A stretch of 64,000 bases of DNA from Viridibacillus sp050279675 (GTDB taxonomy: Bacteria > Bacillota > Bacilli > Bacillales_A > Planococcaceae), in assembly GCF_050279675.1 (NCBI RefSeq), contig NZ_JBNNUK010000007.1, positions 1 to 64,000 of the forward strand. The letters are read 5' to 3'. The position numbers and the translations under genes are program-made. This document shows, piece after piece, positions 22,143 to 31,837 of this stretch. The notes under the pieces are model-generated. The model worked only from the letters and a program-made list of their open reading frames with translations, was not told where the DNA came from and ran no database searches. How positions within the stretch are numbered: the stretch's first letter is position 1; every line of letters begins with the position of its first letter.

Positions 22143-24710
22143 TTAAAGACCACATTTAAGTTGTGCTCCACAGTTAGTGCATGTGTTACAGCCGCCTAGT
22201 TCTTCGACTGTTCCTTTGCGACATACTGGGCATGTGTTACCGACTTCAGAGCCGATTGTTACGTTTGTTGAACGTAAATCTTGAATTGTATCGATTAAAA
22301 CAACTGGACGTTTTTCAGTCACTTGTTCTTCTTGTAGAGTGTCCTCGTCCATAACGTTTTCTTCTGCTTTTAGAGTTAATACTTGTGAATCACGGCTACC
22401 ATCTACATAAACTGTACCGCCTTTAGCGCCACCGTTATATAAGCGTTCGTACACTTTCTGTACTTGCTCCACAGTGTAACCGCGTGGTGCGTTTACTGTT
22501 TTAGAGATTGAGCTATCAATCCAGCGTTGGATGATACATTGTACATCTGCATGAGCTTCTGGAGCTAATTCCATGGCAGTTACAAACCATTCAGGAAGGT
22601 TTGCTTCATCTGCATCTGGGTTAGCAGCTAAATATTCTTGTACAATATCAGCTTTTACTTCAATGAATTTACCAAGACGACCACTACGGTAGTAAGTAAA
22701 TGAGAAGTATGGTTCTAATCCAGTAGAAACCCCCACCATTGTTCCAGTTGAACCTGTAGGAGCTACAGTTAGTAAGTGCGAGTTACGAATACCGCCTTCA
22801 AGTACTGCTTCACGGATATGCTCAGGCATTTTTTGCATGAAGCCAGTTTCTGTAAAGCGTTTGCGAAGTGATAATGTTTCAGCTTCTGTTTCTCCTGTTA
22901 AGAATGGAAAACTACCTCGTTCTTTTGCAAGTTCAGTAGAAGTTTCATAAGCTGTTGTCGCAATCGTCTTAAAGATTTCATCAACAAGGATGTTACCTTC
23001 TTCAGAACCGTATTCTTTTTCACAGTAGATAAGTAAATCAGCCATTCCCATAACACCTAGTCCAACACGGCGTTCACCTAATGCTTGTACTTTGTTGTCT
23101 TCAAGGAAATAAGGTGTAGCATCGATTACGTTATCTTGCATACGTACTCCGACACGAACTGTTTCTTTCAACGCTTCAAAGTCTACTGTTTTCGTATCTT
23201 TTTGAGCAAATTGCGCTAAGTTTACAGCTGCTAAGTTACATACTGAATACGGCGCAAGTGGTTGCTCTCCACATGGGTTTGTTGCTACAACTTTCTGGCC
23301 GTATGCTTTTGCATTTGTCATGTCGTTTGCGTTGTCGATGAAGAAAATACCTGGTTCTGCTGAGTAAGTTGCACAGATATTGATTAAGTTCCAAAGTTCA
23401 CGTGCTTTTACTTTTCGGTACGTACGTACAGCATGTCCCATTTCAGCCCATTCACGAACATCGCCAACTTCATGCCATGTATCGTTATAGATTTTCATTT
23501 CTTCAGCATTATATGATTCAACCGCTGGGAATCGTAAGTCAAATTCAGCATCAGCTTCTACAGCTTCCATGAATTCATTTGTGATTGTAACAGAAATATT
23601 CGCACCAGTTAGGAATTCAGCGTTATGTACGCTGTATGTTCCGCCATCACGTAATTTCGTCTCAGCATCACGAATAATCGCTTCATTAAAACCACCGACA
23701 CCAGGGATAGTTTTATAATTAATAATACCTTGATACATCGCTTCTTCTTGTTGCGTTAAAGGTTTGAATTTTAGTTTTTCTTTTGCTAGACGTTGGATTG
23801 TTTCATCCGTTGTATTTTCGATTAAGAAACGTAAAATACGAGGATTCTGCATTTTTGAAATAATAAATTCAATTATGTCCGGATGCCAATCTGCTAACAT
23901 AATCATTTGCGCACCACGACGTGATCCACCTTGTTCAACAAGATGAGTCAGCTTAGCAATATCATCTAACCAAGAAACAGATCCTGATGATTTACCGTTT
24001 ACACCACGAGCAAGCGTGTTTCGTGGACGTAATGTAGAACCATTAGTTCCTACACCGCCACCGCGACTCATAATTTCCATTACTTGTTTACGGTGATCAC
24101 TAATGCCTTCACGAGAGTCTGCTACAAATGGCATTACATAACAGTTAAAGTAAGTAACATCTGTTCCTGCGCCTGCTCCGTAAATAACACGTCCCGCTGG
24201 AATAAAGTTTAACTTCACTAATTGTTCGTAGAATTTTTCATACCATTCTTGGCGTTTTTCTTCTGTTTTTTCAACGGCTGCTAAGCCAGTTGCATTACGT
24301 TTCGCAATTTGTTCGTAAAAGACTTCAAGAGGCTTCTCAATAACGTCTAAAGAACGTGTGACAATTCCTGATTGTTGTTCAGAATCATCATCAATAGCAC
24401 TTCTATAATCTGCTTCAATCAGCACTTCAGCTGTTTTCTTTTCTGTATTAATTGAAACGATATAACCAAGACCACGTGCTGGGAATTTAGGGTCAGCTTT
24501 GACCGTTAAAACAACAAAATCCCCTGCTTTTAGCGTTTTCTTTTCCGTATCTTTAAAAGAATAACGGTCTATCATGACTAATCGAGACACACCTTTATGT
24601 GTTATATGCATGTCCTCTGTGATGGCATGAACTTGTGGAAATTGTTGAATATCATTATTTAATTGTTGTACATTAATCGTCTGATTATGATGCTGTGAAG
24701 CAAGTACCAT
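22143..24710 (-). CDS. nrdJ: Adenosylcobalamin-dependent ribonucleotide reductase (class II)
   Basis: This large cytoplasmic enzyme (about 855 residues) reduces ribonucleotides to deoxyribonucleotides using coenzyme B12 to make the thiyl radical. Seen are FIPAGRVIYGAGAG, the NCYVMPF cysteine, GGGVGTNGSTLRPR, NPCGEQPLAPYSVCNLAAVNL around residue 478 with the radical-site cysteine, VAPTGSTGT, and a C-terminal tail with CPVC, CNTC and CxxC-like pairs ending LKCGL, used for re-reduction. I prefer the ATG at 24710, nine bases behind GGAGG, to the one at 24716. Two NrdR boxes lie upstream. No class I nrdEF genes are in the window. Confidence 0.96.
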   Translation of the reverse strand: MVLASQHHNQTINVQQLNNDIQQFPQVHAITEDMHITHKGVSRLVMIDRYSFKDTEKKTLKAGDFVVLTVKADPKFPARGLGYIVSINTEKKTAEVLIEADYRSAIDDDSEQQSGIVTRSLDVIEKPLEVFYEQIAKRNATGLAAVEKTEEKRQEWYEKFYEQLVKLNFIPAGRVIYGAGAGTDVTYFNCYVMPFVADSREGISDHRKQVMEIMSRGGGVGTNGSTLRPRNTLARGVNGKSSGSVSWLDDIAKLTHLVEQGGSRRGAQMIMLADWHPDIIEFIISKMQNPRILRFLIENTTDETIQRLAKEKLKFKPLTQQEEAMYQGIINYKTIPGVGGFNEAIIRDAETKLRDGGTYSVHNAEFLTGANISVTITNEFMEAVEADAEFDLRFPAVESYNAEEMKIYNDTWHEVGDVREWAEMGHAVRTYRKVKARELWNLINICATYSAEPGIFFIDNANDMTNAKAYGQKVVATNPCGEQPLAPYSVCNLAAVNLAQFAQKDTKTVDFEALKETVRVGVRMQDNVIDATPYFLEDNKVQALGERRVGLGVMGMADLLIYCEKEYGSEEGNILVDEIFKTIATTAYETSTELAKERGSFPFLTGETEAETLSLRKRFTETGFMQKMPEHIREAVLEGGIRNSHLLTVAPTGSTGTMVGVSTGLEPYFSFTYYRSGRLGKFIEVKADIVQEYLAANPDADEANLPEWFVTAMELAPEAHADVQCIIQRWIDSSISKTVNAPRGYTVEQVQKVYERLYNGGAKGGTVYVDGSRDSQVLTLKAEENVMDEDTLQEEQVTEKRPVVLIDTIQDLRSTNVTIGSEVGNTCPVCRKGTVEELGGCNTCTNCGAQLKCGL

Positions 24711-24744
24711 TATCATTCGCCTCCCTATTTAGATCGCGCTTTAA

Positions 24745-24793
24745 ATACTATATATAGTGTTTGTTCAAGACATTACGATACTATATATTGATA
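24745..24793 (-). promoter_or_regulatory. Two NrdR boxes upstream of nrdJ
   Basis: ATACTATATATAGTGT (24745-24760) and ATACTATATATTGATA (24778-24793) both match the 16-base NrdR consensus (acaCwAtATaTwGtgt) in the core. They are 33 bases apart, about three helical turns, the standard spacing for cooperative NrdR repression of reductase genes. Confidence 0.85.
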
Positions 24794-24891
24794 AAAAAAG
24801 CAAACAAGGTGATTTTGAGCAAAATGTTGATTTAACAACATTGGAAGCGATTTTTCGATTTTTGTAAAACTAAAATAAGTCAAAAAGACTA

Positions 24892-25725
24892 CTATCTTCT
24901 AAAATTCCATTCATCACTTTCATAGCGAGTTTTTGCTAAATTATTAACAAAATCCATTTGTTCCTGCGTTAACGTGTACGGTACAAGTTCTATGTCTAAC
25001 CCGTCCTCAAATCCTTTGCGGAAAGCAGATATACATGTCTCAACATCGACAGGTTTTTGTGCTAACTGATTAATAGCTACCGCTTTTTGTGGTAAATGTT
25101 TGCGCATACGCTCTTTTGAAGCTTCCGATGGAAATTTAAAAAGAGAAATCAATTTTTCATCATCGAGATCGATTAATATCGCTCCATGTTGTAAAATGAC
25201 ACCTTCTTGTCGCGTTTGTGCACTACCTGCTACCTTCTTACCTTCTACTACTAATTCATACCAACTTGGCGCATCAAAACAAACCGCGCTCTTCGGAGTT
25301 TTCAAATCTGCTCGTTTTTCTTCTGAATCTGGAACTGAAAAATAAGCATCTAACCCTAAGTTTCGGAAACCTAGTAATACGCCTTCGCTTAATACTCTAT
25401 AAGCTTCAGTCACCGTTTTAGGCATGTCTGGGTAGTCTTCATTAACAATGATGCTATATGTTAGTTCATGTTCATGTAAGACTGCACGACCGCCAGTAGG
25501 ACGGCGTACAAATCCAACATTTAATTTATGTAATTGTTCAAAATCAATGTCTTTTTCAGCACGTTGAAAATATCCAATAGAAAGTGTTGCTGGATTCCAT
25601 TCGTAAAATCGTATTACTGGTGGAATTAAACCTTTACTATGCCAATGTAGGAGTGCTTCATCTAATGCCATATTGAATGCAGGGCTACAAGGACCTGAAT
25701 TAATAAAATACCATGTTGTTTTCAT
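24892..25725 (-). CDS. lipM: Octanoyltransferase LipM
   Basis: This 277-residue protein of the lipoate-ligase superfamily transfers octanoate from acyl carrier protein to GcvH, starting lipoate assembly. The fold motif RRPTGGRAVLHEHELTYS is present, and the LipM-type catalytic cysteine lies in SAVCFDAPSWYE (near residue 150), followed by the conserved lysine segment GKKVAGSAQTR. Its neighbour yqhL and the nearby gcv genes are the same as in Bacillus subtilis. The glycine cleavage system encoded at 29-33 kb depends on lipoylated GcvH, so the functions are linked, although gcvH itself is not in the window. Confidence 0.93.
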   Translation of the reverse strand: MKTTWYFINSGPCSPAFNMALDEALLHWHSKGLIPPVIRFYEWNPATLSIGYFQRAEKDIDFEQLHKLNVGFVRRPTGGRAVLHEHELTYSIIVNEDYPDMPKTVTEAYRVLSEGVLLGFRNLGLDAYFSVPDSEEKRADLKTPKSAVCFDAPSWYELVVEGKKVAGSAQTRQEGVILQHGAILIDLDDEKLISLFKFPSEASKERMRKHLPQKAVAINQLAQKPVDVETCISAFRKGFEDGLDIELVPYTLTQEQMDFVNNLAKTRYESDEWNFRR

Positions 25726-25829
25726 TTGGTCTCCTCCTTATAATCAACTTATCTATTTTAACAAACTCATTGGACTATCGCTACATGTTCTTTTATAATA
25801 TTACTGTAGATAGAAAGGGGTAAGACGAT

Positions 25830-26210
25830 TTGAGTTGGTTATATACATTAGCAATTGTTTTATTTGTGGTGATTGTATACGCTTTAGTAAACGCTCTTCG
25901 TTTCAAAAAAGCAGTTACAACTTTAACACAAGAAGAATTTATTGAAGGTTATCGTAAAGCACAATTAATAGATGTGCGTGAGCCAAAAGAATTTGACGGT
26001 GGTCATATTCTAGGCGCTCGTAACGTTCCAACCTCACAACTTCGTCAACGCTATAAAGAAATTCGCCCAGACAAACCTGTTTACTTGTACTGCCAAAATG
26101 CTGGACGTAGTGCACGTGCTGCTATGTTATTAAAGAAAAAAGGCTACGATCAAGTATACCAATTACAAGGTGGATACAAAAATTGGACAGGCAAAATCAA
26201 AGTGAAATAA
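25830..26210 (+). CDS. yqhL: Rhodanese-like protein YqhL
   Basis: This 126-residue protein has one N-terminal membrane helix (about residues 3-22) and a rhodanese domain (35-125): LIDVREPKEFDGGHILGARN, then YLYCQNAGRSARAA with the active cysteine, and YQLQGGYKNW. It probably acts as a sulfur transferase on the inner face of the membrane. The start is TTG behind AAAGGGG. It diverges from lipM, as in related genomes. Its acceptor is unknown. Confidence 0.92.
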   Translation: MSWLYTLAIVLFVVIVYALVNALRFKKAVTTLTQEEFIEGYRKAQLIDVREPKEFDGGHILGARNVPTSQLRQRYKEIRPDKPVYLYCQNAGRSARAAMLLKKKGYDQVYQLQGGYKNWTGKIKVK

Positions 26211-26226
26211 TTTGATTGCGTTGCAA

Positions 26227-26272
26227 ATAAAAAAGAGTCATTTCTATTTATAACAGAAATGACTCTATTTTT
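26227..26272 (+). terminator. yqhL terminator
   Basis: AGAGTCATTTCT (26234-26245) and AGAAATGACTCT (26255-26266) form a 12-bp stem, followed by ATTTTTTC. Confidence 0.92.
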
Positions 26273-26327
26273 TCTTAATTATATATGTTTTATCTATAAA
26301 TTAATAACGTCCATAAAGGAGGATATA

Positions 26328-27593
26328 ATGCCAAAATTCTTATATACATTTCACGAAGATTTGCGACAAGACATCCCTAACTATGCAGATGTATCAGCGG
26401 TCTTTGAGCGCATCTCAAAAAAACTAAATGAAGTACACCCTGCTAATTTTCGTGGTGTGACTGTCGAACTAAATAATTCACAATTTCATCATCATTTACT
26501 AGAAATGATGGAAAAGGAATTAATCCGCTATGAAAATTTGAGTTATATATATGCCTCATTACCTAGCATTGTTTTAAATTCTGTCTCAGAAGATCAATTA
26601 GATAATCAGTTAAAATCAATTAAGACATTTAGTAATTCTTTAATCTACTTCCCTGATTATGAAGTCGCTATTACACAGATTCCTGTATTCCGCTCCGATT
26701 CAGAGTGGCCAGAGTTTTTCTATTTTACAACAAGTGCGGAGAAAATGATGAATTTTATAGAAGCTGTTCAAGAACAGTTACGTCAAATGTTGATGGAAAC
26801 TGTCACCTACTTAGTTGATGTTCATGATGGTATTAAACGACGGAGTTACGGCGAAGGTAAGCAAATTACAAGAGAAGATGTTTTCTTAGAACCTTCACTT
26901 AAGCAAGAGATTTTCCGTTCAATTGATGAGTTTTTCAAGGAGGGTGGCAATTTCTTCAAACATTACGGCCTTCCTTATAAAAGAGGAATCTTATTATATG
27001 GCTCACCAGGAAACGGAAAGACTACGCTTGTAAAGTCCATTACAGGTTCTGTAACAGCTCCTGTTGTGTATTGGCAAATAACTGAGCATACATCAAGCGA
27101 GTCCATTGAAGAGGTCTTCCGTATGGTAACAAGTTTAGCTCCAGCAATACTCGTTATTGAAGATATTGATTCTATGCCTGAATATACACGTTCATTATTT
27201 TTAAATACACTCGACGGTGCACAATCACGTGAAGGTATTTTTTTAATTGGTACGACCAATTATCCTGATCGCATCGATCCAGCTTTAATCAACCGTGCAG
27301 GAAGGTTTGATCGAGCATACGAGATTATGAATCCTACAACTGAAATACGTGCGACATATTTACGCAAATTAGATATTCAGCATATATTCACAGAAGACGA
27401 GCTAATTGATGCTGCTAAACTTTCAAAAGAACTTTCTATGTCACAACTTAATGAATTATATATGTCAGTCGCTCTAAATTGGCATTATGATAAAAAACTC
27501 GATTATGAGAAATGTATTAAAGATTTACAAAAACAACGTAAAAAAGCCTTCCGTAATGAATGGGAAAGAAATGAAGTAAATATAGGGTTCTAA
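26328..27593 (+). CDS. AAA-family ATPase with N-terminal domain of unknown type
   Basis: I set the start at the ATG behind AAGGAGG (421 residues). A 200-residue N-terminal region has no motif that I recognise. The AAA domain follows, with Walker A GSPGNGKTTL near residue 225, Walker B ILVIEDIDS near 273, the sensor region LIGTTNYPDRID and NRAGRFDRAYE with arginine fingers. The C-terminal 60 residues are helical and basic. It resembles stand-alone AAA proteins of the FtsH/Bcs1 subgroup in Bacilli, which act as unfoldases. The partner and substrate are unknown. It is monocistronic. Confidence 0.82.
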   Translation: MPKFLYTFHEDLRQDIPNYADVSAVFERISKKLNEVHPANFRGVTVELNNSQFHHHLLEMMEKELIRYENLSYIYASLPSIVLNSVSEDQLDNQLKSIKTFSNSLIYFPDYEVAITQIPVFRSDSEWPEFFYFTTSAEKMMNFIEAVQEQLRQMLMETVTYLVDVHDGIKRRSYGEGKQITREDVFLEPSLKQEIFRSIDEFFKEGGNFFKHYGLPYKRGILLYGSPGNGKTTLVKSITGSVTAPVVYWQITEHTSSESIEEVFRMVTSLAPAILVIEDIDSMPEYTRSLFLNTLDGAQSREGIFLIGTTNYPDRIDPALINRAGRFDRAYEIMNPTTEIRATYLRKLDIQHIFTEDELIDAAKLSKELSMSQLNELYMSVALNWHYDKKLDYEKCIKDLQKQRKKAFRNEWERNEVNIGF

Positions 27594-27595
27594 AA

Positions 27596-27645
27596 AAATA
27601 CCCTCCTAGAGAATGATTGACTCAATCTCAGGGAGAGTATTTTTT
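27596..27645. terminator. Terminator after the AAA ATPase gene
   Basis: ATACCCTCCT and AGGGAGAGTAT pair across a loop, with A-rich sequence before and TTTTTTT after. It may also stop transcripts from the converging ASCH gene. Confidence 0.75.
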
Positions 27646-27693
27646 TACGAATAGTATTTAATATCTTCATTAAATGGTTCTAATTTTTCTTAT

Positions 27694-28167
27694 TTATACC
27701 TTATCTTGATAAACATCCATTACCTGAAACGTTTGACAAACAAGTAATAAGTCTGGGCTAAAGGTAAGATCATACTGATTGAGCTCCCAAGTGAAAAATT
27801 TCACATGCTCCCTATACCAATACGCATAGGTTAAATCTCCTTCACCTTCAGCCTTTGTAAAATCACTTGTTACTTCATTCATTTTCACCAAATCGATTTT
27901 TGTATATTTTATAATTGCTAACGGTTCATTGTTACCATCTAACACAATATCATACTGTCCAACTTTTTGAATTTCTTCTTTTTCAAGTTCATATACACAA
28001 TGCGCAGCACATGTTGCTGTTTTGATTCCATTCACAACTAAACTCCCTAAATCATCCGCCATTTCTTTGGAGCCATCTCCAAACATCCATGACTCTGGAG
28101 TTGCCATATCTAATTCATTTTCTTTAGCATATGTATACCAATATTCATCTATTTTATTGATTGCCAT
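27694..28167 (-). CDS. ASCH-domain protein
   Basis: This 157-residue cytoplasmic protein matches the ASCH family: ESWMFGDGSKEMADDLGSL, then a GIKTATCAAH segment that lines one side of the putative RNA-binding cleft, and the later EGEGDLTYAYWYREH. ASCH proteins have a PUA-like fold. Some members hydrolyse N4-acetylcytidine and others are thought to bind RNA. The GDGS and KTAT motifs are intact here. No operon partner is present. Confidence 0.85.
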   Translation of the reverse strand: MAINKIDEYWYTYAKENELDMATPESWMFGDGSKEMADDLGSLVVNGIKTATCAAHCVYELEKEEIQKVGQYDIVLDGNNEPLAIIKYTKIDLVKMNEVTSDFTKAEGEGDLTYAYWYREHVKFFTWELNQYDLTFSPDLLLVCQTFQVMDVYQDKV

Positions 28168-28528
28168 TAGGTACTTTCCTCCTTACAATCAAAATCCTTT
28201 AAGTATTGCATACTAGTAGGGCATTTTCACCTTTATCTGATAGTTCTTTCACCTTAATTACTACTTTATCGGATTCCAGCCTATCATCTATACGCCCACT
28301 TGATTTCTAATAATAAATACAATCACAATGATTCTTTGAAGAAGTTCTATTTGATTGTTTAGACTTTCATCTTGACTTTTCGCCAAACTATACCTTAAGT
28401 ATCTCATTCTTTTAATCTATTATTTCATGTCAAGTCCTCCTATATTAGTAATGAGATAATTATATTGCATTACTTAATATAAGAGGTTTCATATGCAGTA
28501 AACAGGTTTGAATTCTATACTTACTGTT
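28168..28528. other. Gap with short decayed frames
   Basis: On the minus strand a 40-codon frame (28271-28411 region, ending RNQVGV) overlaps a second short frame ending NALLVCNT, neither with a ribosome-binding site. They look like frameshifted leftovers of a lost gene. Nothing else is seen. Confidence 0.25.
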
Positions 28529-28813
28529 TTAATCTATAACCGTTTTTTGCTTATTGATTTCTTGTAAAATTTGTAGATTCGTTAAACCATGTTTATGTAG
28601 CAAATCATAAATGATTTTCTTTTCGTATTCCATTAGCGCCTTTGTATGCGCATCTGGAGTGAAATAGATTAAGGTACTTTGTTCTTTTTGTTGCTTTATG
28701 TACAATTCAGAAATTAATTCATCAACCGTATATTCTTGATAATCCTCTTCTAAGGATTTTAGCAAGTCATTTTGATCATTAGTTGTATCATTAATACTTT
28801 TAAAGTAAGCCAT
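28529..28813 (-). CDS. Small acidic cytoplasmic protein, unrecognised
   Basis: The ATG at 28813 is five bases behind AAGGGGAG and gives 94 residues starting MAYFKSINDT. The protein is acidic and helical, with heptad-like spacing in LLKSLEEDYQEYTVDELISE and a KALMEYEKKIIYDLLHK helix. There is no membrane segment, no cysteine and no known motif. It is separate from the gcv operon by the gcvPB terminator. It may be a small DNA- or protein-binding regulator, but I have no evidence for that. Confidence 0.55.
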   Translation of the reverse strand: MAYFKSINDTTNDQNDLLKSLEEDYQEYTVDELISELYIKQQKEQSTLIYFTPDAHTKALMEYEKKIIYDLLHKHGLTNLQILQEINKQKTVID

Positions 28814-28953
28814 GAAAACTCCCCTTTTTTCACACATTGATTCATACTGCATTTATGTTAGCATAGCAATTTTAAAGTCATCTGTCTATGTCCAAGCGAT
28901 TTTTTCCATAACTAACATGATCTTTTCATTAAGCTATTTATATACAAATCATG

Positions 28954-28985
28954 AGAAAACCCCTAGCAAAGTGCTAGAGGTTTTC
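28954..28985 (-). terminator. gcv operon terminator
   Basis: GAAAACCCCTAGCA and TGCTAGAGGTTTTC form a 14-bp stem with one mismatch and a three-base loop, just behind gcvPB. Confidence 0.8.
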
Positions 28986-28999
28986 AATATACGAATATA

Positions 29000-30472
29000 T
29001 TATACTCCTACTGTTTCTCTTTCGTATCGTAACACTGGGTTACGAGCTGCTCTTGTTTCATCAAGACGGCCAATAACAGTTGTATGTGGTGCATTTTGTA
29101 CTACTTCTGGTGTTTCTTCTACTTCTTTAGCAATTTGAATCATTGCGTCACAGAAAGCGTCTAGTGTTTCTTTAGATTCTGTTTCAGTTGGTTCAATCAT
29201 TAAACCTTCTTCCACATTTAATGGGAAGTAAGTTGTTGGTGGATGGTAGCCAAAGTCTAACAGTCGTTTTGCCATATCAAGTGTACGAGCGCCAAGTTTC
29301 TTCTGGCGGCTTCCACTTAATACAAACTCATGCTTACAATGACGGTTGTAAGGTAGATCAAAGTATGGCTCTAATCTTCTCATCATATAGTTTGCATTAA
29401 TTACTGCATTTTCAGTTACTGCTTTAAGACCATCTGGACCCATTGAACGGATATAAGTATATGCACGAACATTAATACCAAAGTTACCGTAGAACGGCTT
29501 CACGCGACCAATTGATTGTGGACGGTCATAATCGAAGTGATAGCCTTCTTCTGTTTTCACTAATACTGGCTTTGGAAGGTATGGAATCAAGTCTGCTTTT
29601 ACGCCAACTGGACCTGAACCAGGACCACCACCACCGTGAGGACCAGTGAAAGTTTTGTGTAAGTTTAAGTGAACGCAGTCAAAGCCCATATCACCAGGAC
29701 GTGCTTTAGACATAACCGCATTTAAGTTTGCACCATCATAATATACTTTACCGCCAACCGAGTGAACGATTTCAGCGATATCTAGAATATGTTCTTCAAA
29801 AAGACCTAATGTATTTGGGTTAGTCAACATAAGTGCTGCTGTATCATTCCCAACTAGGCGACGTAAGTCTTCTAAATCTACAAGACCGTTGTCATCAGAC
29901 TTCACAGTTACTGTATCAAAACCTGCTACTGTTGCTGATGCTGGGTTTGTACCGTGAGCAGAGTCTGGCACAAGTACTTTCGTACGTTGGAAGTCACCGT
30001 TTGCTTCGTGGAATGCACGAATCATCATTAATGCAGTCCATTCACCATGTGCACCAGCCGCTGGTTGAAGCGTTACTTCATCCATACCAGTGATCTCGAT
30101 TAAATGCTCTTGTAAATCATACATCAACTCAAGTGCACCTTGTACTGTAGACTCATCTTGTAATGGGTGAATATTAGCAAATCCTGCAAAACGTGCAACT
30201 GATTCATTAATTTTCGGGTTATATTTCATTGTACATGAACCAAGTGGGTAGAAACCTGAATCTACACCGTGGTTACGGCGTGATAGCGCAGTATAATGAC
30301 GCATAATATCAAGCTCTGATACTTCAGGAAGTTCCGCTTCTTCTGTACGAATAAATTCTCTTGGTAAGATAGCAGCTAAATCTACTGCTGGTACATCAAG
30401 CTCTGATAAACTATAGCCTACGCGACCTTCTGTTGATAGTTCAAAAATAAGTGGTTGATTATCGTTATGCAT
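29000..30472 (-). CDS. gcvPB: Glycine dehydrogenase (decarboxylating) subunit 2
   Basis: This is the PLP-binding half of the split P-protein, which decarboxylates glycine and passes the methylamine to lipoylated GcvH. The start at 30472 (490 residues) is behind GGGGG and overlaps the end of gcvPA by eight bases. MRHYTALSRRNHGVDSGFYPLGSCTMKYNP-type pattern and HLNLHKTFTGPHGGGGPG with the PLP lysine are present. Length is standard. It is the last gene of gcvT-gcvPA-gcvPB. Confidence 0.96.
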   Translation of the reverse strand: MHNDNQPLIFELSTEGRVGYSLSELDVPAVDLAAILPREFIRTEEAELPEVSELDIMRHYTALSRRNHGVDSGFYPLGSCTMKYNPKINESVARFAGFANIHPLQDESTVQGALELMYDLQEHLIEITGMDEVTLQPAAGAHGEWTALMMIRAFHEANGDFQRTKVLVPDSAHGTNPASATVAGFDTVTVKSDDNGLVDLEDLRRLVGNDTAALMLTNPNTLGLFEEHILDIAEIVHSVGGKVYYDGANLNAVMSKARPGDMGFDCVHLNLHKTFTGPHGGGGPGSGPVGVKADLIPYLPKPVLVKTEEGYHFDYDRPQSIGRVKPFYGNFGINVRAYTYIRSMGPDGLKAVTENAVINANYMMRRLEPYFDLPYNRHCKHEFVLSGSRQKKLGARTLDMAKRLLDFGYHPPTTYFPLNVEEGLMIEPTETESKETLDAFCDAMIQIAKEVEETPEVVQNAPHTTVIGRLDETRAARNPVLRYERETVGV

Positions 30473-31811
30473 GGAGAGCCCCCATTTCTTGCACAAGTGC
30501 ATCGATTTCTTCTTTTGTACGTTGTTCAGTAACAGCGATTAGTGCATGGTTTTCAAGTGCTGCATCTACTTTACCTAAATCAAAGCCACCAATAATGCCT
30601 TTTTCAAAAAGTCCCTTATTAATAGTAGAAACAGATGATTTACACTTCACAACAATCTCGTTGAAATGTGCGCCTTTATAAGCTACAGTGAAACCTGCCT
30701 TTTCAAAAGCTTCTTTAGCATAGTGGGTTTTTAAAATATTTTGAGTAGCAATTTCTTGCACACCTTTTTTACCTAGAGCTGTCATTGCAACTGAAGCTGC
30801 AAGTGCATTTAACGCTTGGTTTGAACAAATATTAGAAGTCGCTTTTTCACGACGAATATGTTGCTCACGTGCTTGTAAAGTTAATACATAACCGCGACGA
30901 CCTTCATCATCAATTGTTTCACCAATTAAACGGCCAGGTACTTTACGCATTAATTTTTTTGTAACAGCGAAGTAACCACAGTGTGGTCCGCCAAAGCTTT
31001 CAGGAATACCGAATGGTTGAGCATCCCCGACAGTAATATCCGCACCCATTTTACCTGGAGGTGTTAGAATACCAAGTGCTAATGGGTTAGAAGATACGAT
31101 ACATAAGCCTTTTGCATCGTGGATTAAGTCTGCAATTGCTTGTACGTTCTCTACTTGACCGTAGAAGTTAGGATATTGAACCATCACAGCAGCTGTATCT
31201 GCATCGATTAATTCTTTTAACGCATCAAGATCAGTGACACCATCTTTTAAAGGAACATTTACAACTTCAATTGATTGACCAAGAGCATATGTTTTAACTA
31301 CGTCATGTGAAATTGGATGAACCGCACCAGAAACTAAAAGCTTTTTGCGACGAGTATGTGCCGCTGCAAGCATACCAGCTTCAGCAAGTGCTGTACCTCC
31401 ATCATACATAGATGAGTTTGCTAAATCCATGCCTGTTAATTCTGCAATCATTGTTTGGAATTCGAAAATAGCTTGTAATTCACCTTGTGAAATTTCAGGT
31501 TGGTAAGGTGTGTAAGCTGTATAGAATTCTGAACGTGAAATAACGTGATCAACAATAACTGGTTTATAGTGATCATAAACTCCTGCACCTAAGAATGATG
31601 CATAATCATCGCTATTTGCATTTTGTTTAGAAAGTTGTGCTAACTCTTTTAACAATGCTGATTCAGATTTTGCAGGTTTAATGTTGTAGTTTCCTTTAAA
31701 ACGAACTTTTTCTGGGATGTCTGAGAATAATTCATCAACATTAGAGACGCCAATTACATTTAGCATTTCTTTTTGATTTTGCTCAGTCATAGGTAAGTAC
31801 CGATGCTTCAT
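30465..31811 (-). CDS. gcvPA: Glycine dehydrogenase (decarboxylating) subunit 1
   Basis: This is the non-catalytic half of the split glycine decarboxylase and pairs with GcvPB in an alpha2beta2 enzyme. I use the ATG at 31811, which has AGAGAGGG nine bases upstream and gives 448 residues, the usual length. Recognisable are YLPMTEQNQKEML at the start, FLGAGVYDHYKP, EISQGELQAIFEFQTMIAEL and PESFGGPHCGYFAV. Translation is probably coupled to gcvPB through the overlap. Confidence 0.96.
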   Translation of the reverse strand: MKHRYLPMTEQNQKEMLNVIGVSNVDELFSDIPEKVRFKGNYNIKPAKSESALLKELAQLSKQNANSDDYASFLGAGVYDHYKPVIVDHVISRSEFYTAYTPYQPEISQGELQAIFEFQTMIAELTGMDLANSSMYDGGTALAEAGMLAAAHTRRKKLLVSGAVHPISHDVVKTYALGQSIEVVNVPLKDGVTDLDALKELIDADTAAVMVQYPNFYGQVENVQAIADLIHDAKGLCIVSSNPLALGILTPPGKMGADITVGDAQPFGIPESFGGPHCGYFAVTKKLMRKVPGRLIGETIDDEGRRGYVLTLQAREQHIRREKATSNICSNQALNALAASVAMTALGKKGVQEIATQNILKTHYAKEAFEKAGFTVAYKGAHFNEIVVKCKSSVSTINKGLFEKGIIGGFDLGKVDAALENHALIAVTEQRTKEEIDALVQEMGALHA

Positions 31812-31837
31812 TCGAAAAAACCCTCTCTTCATGAAAA

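Noticed and set aside
24711..24891. Cobalamin riboswitch ahead of nrdJ
   Set aside because: The leader is too short and lacks the conserved B12-box sequence; NrdR boxes account for the conserved elements.
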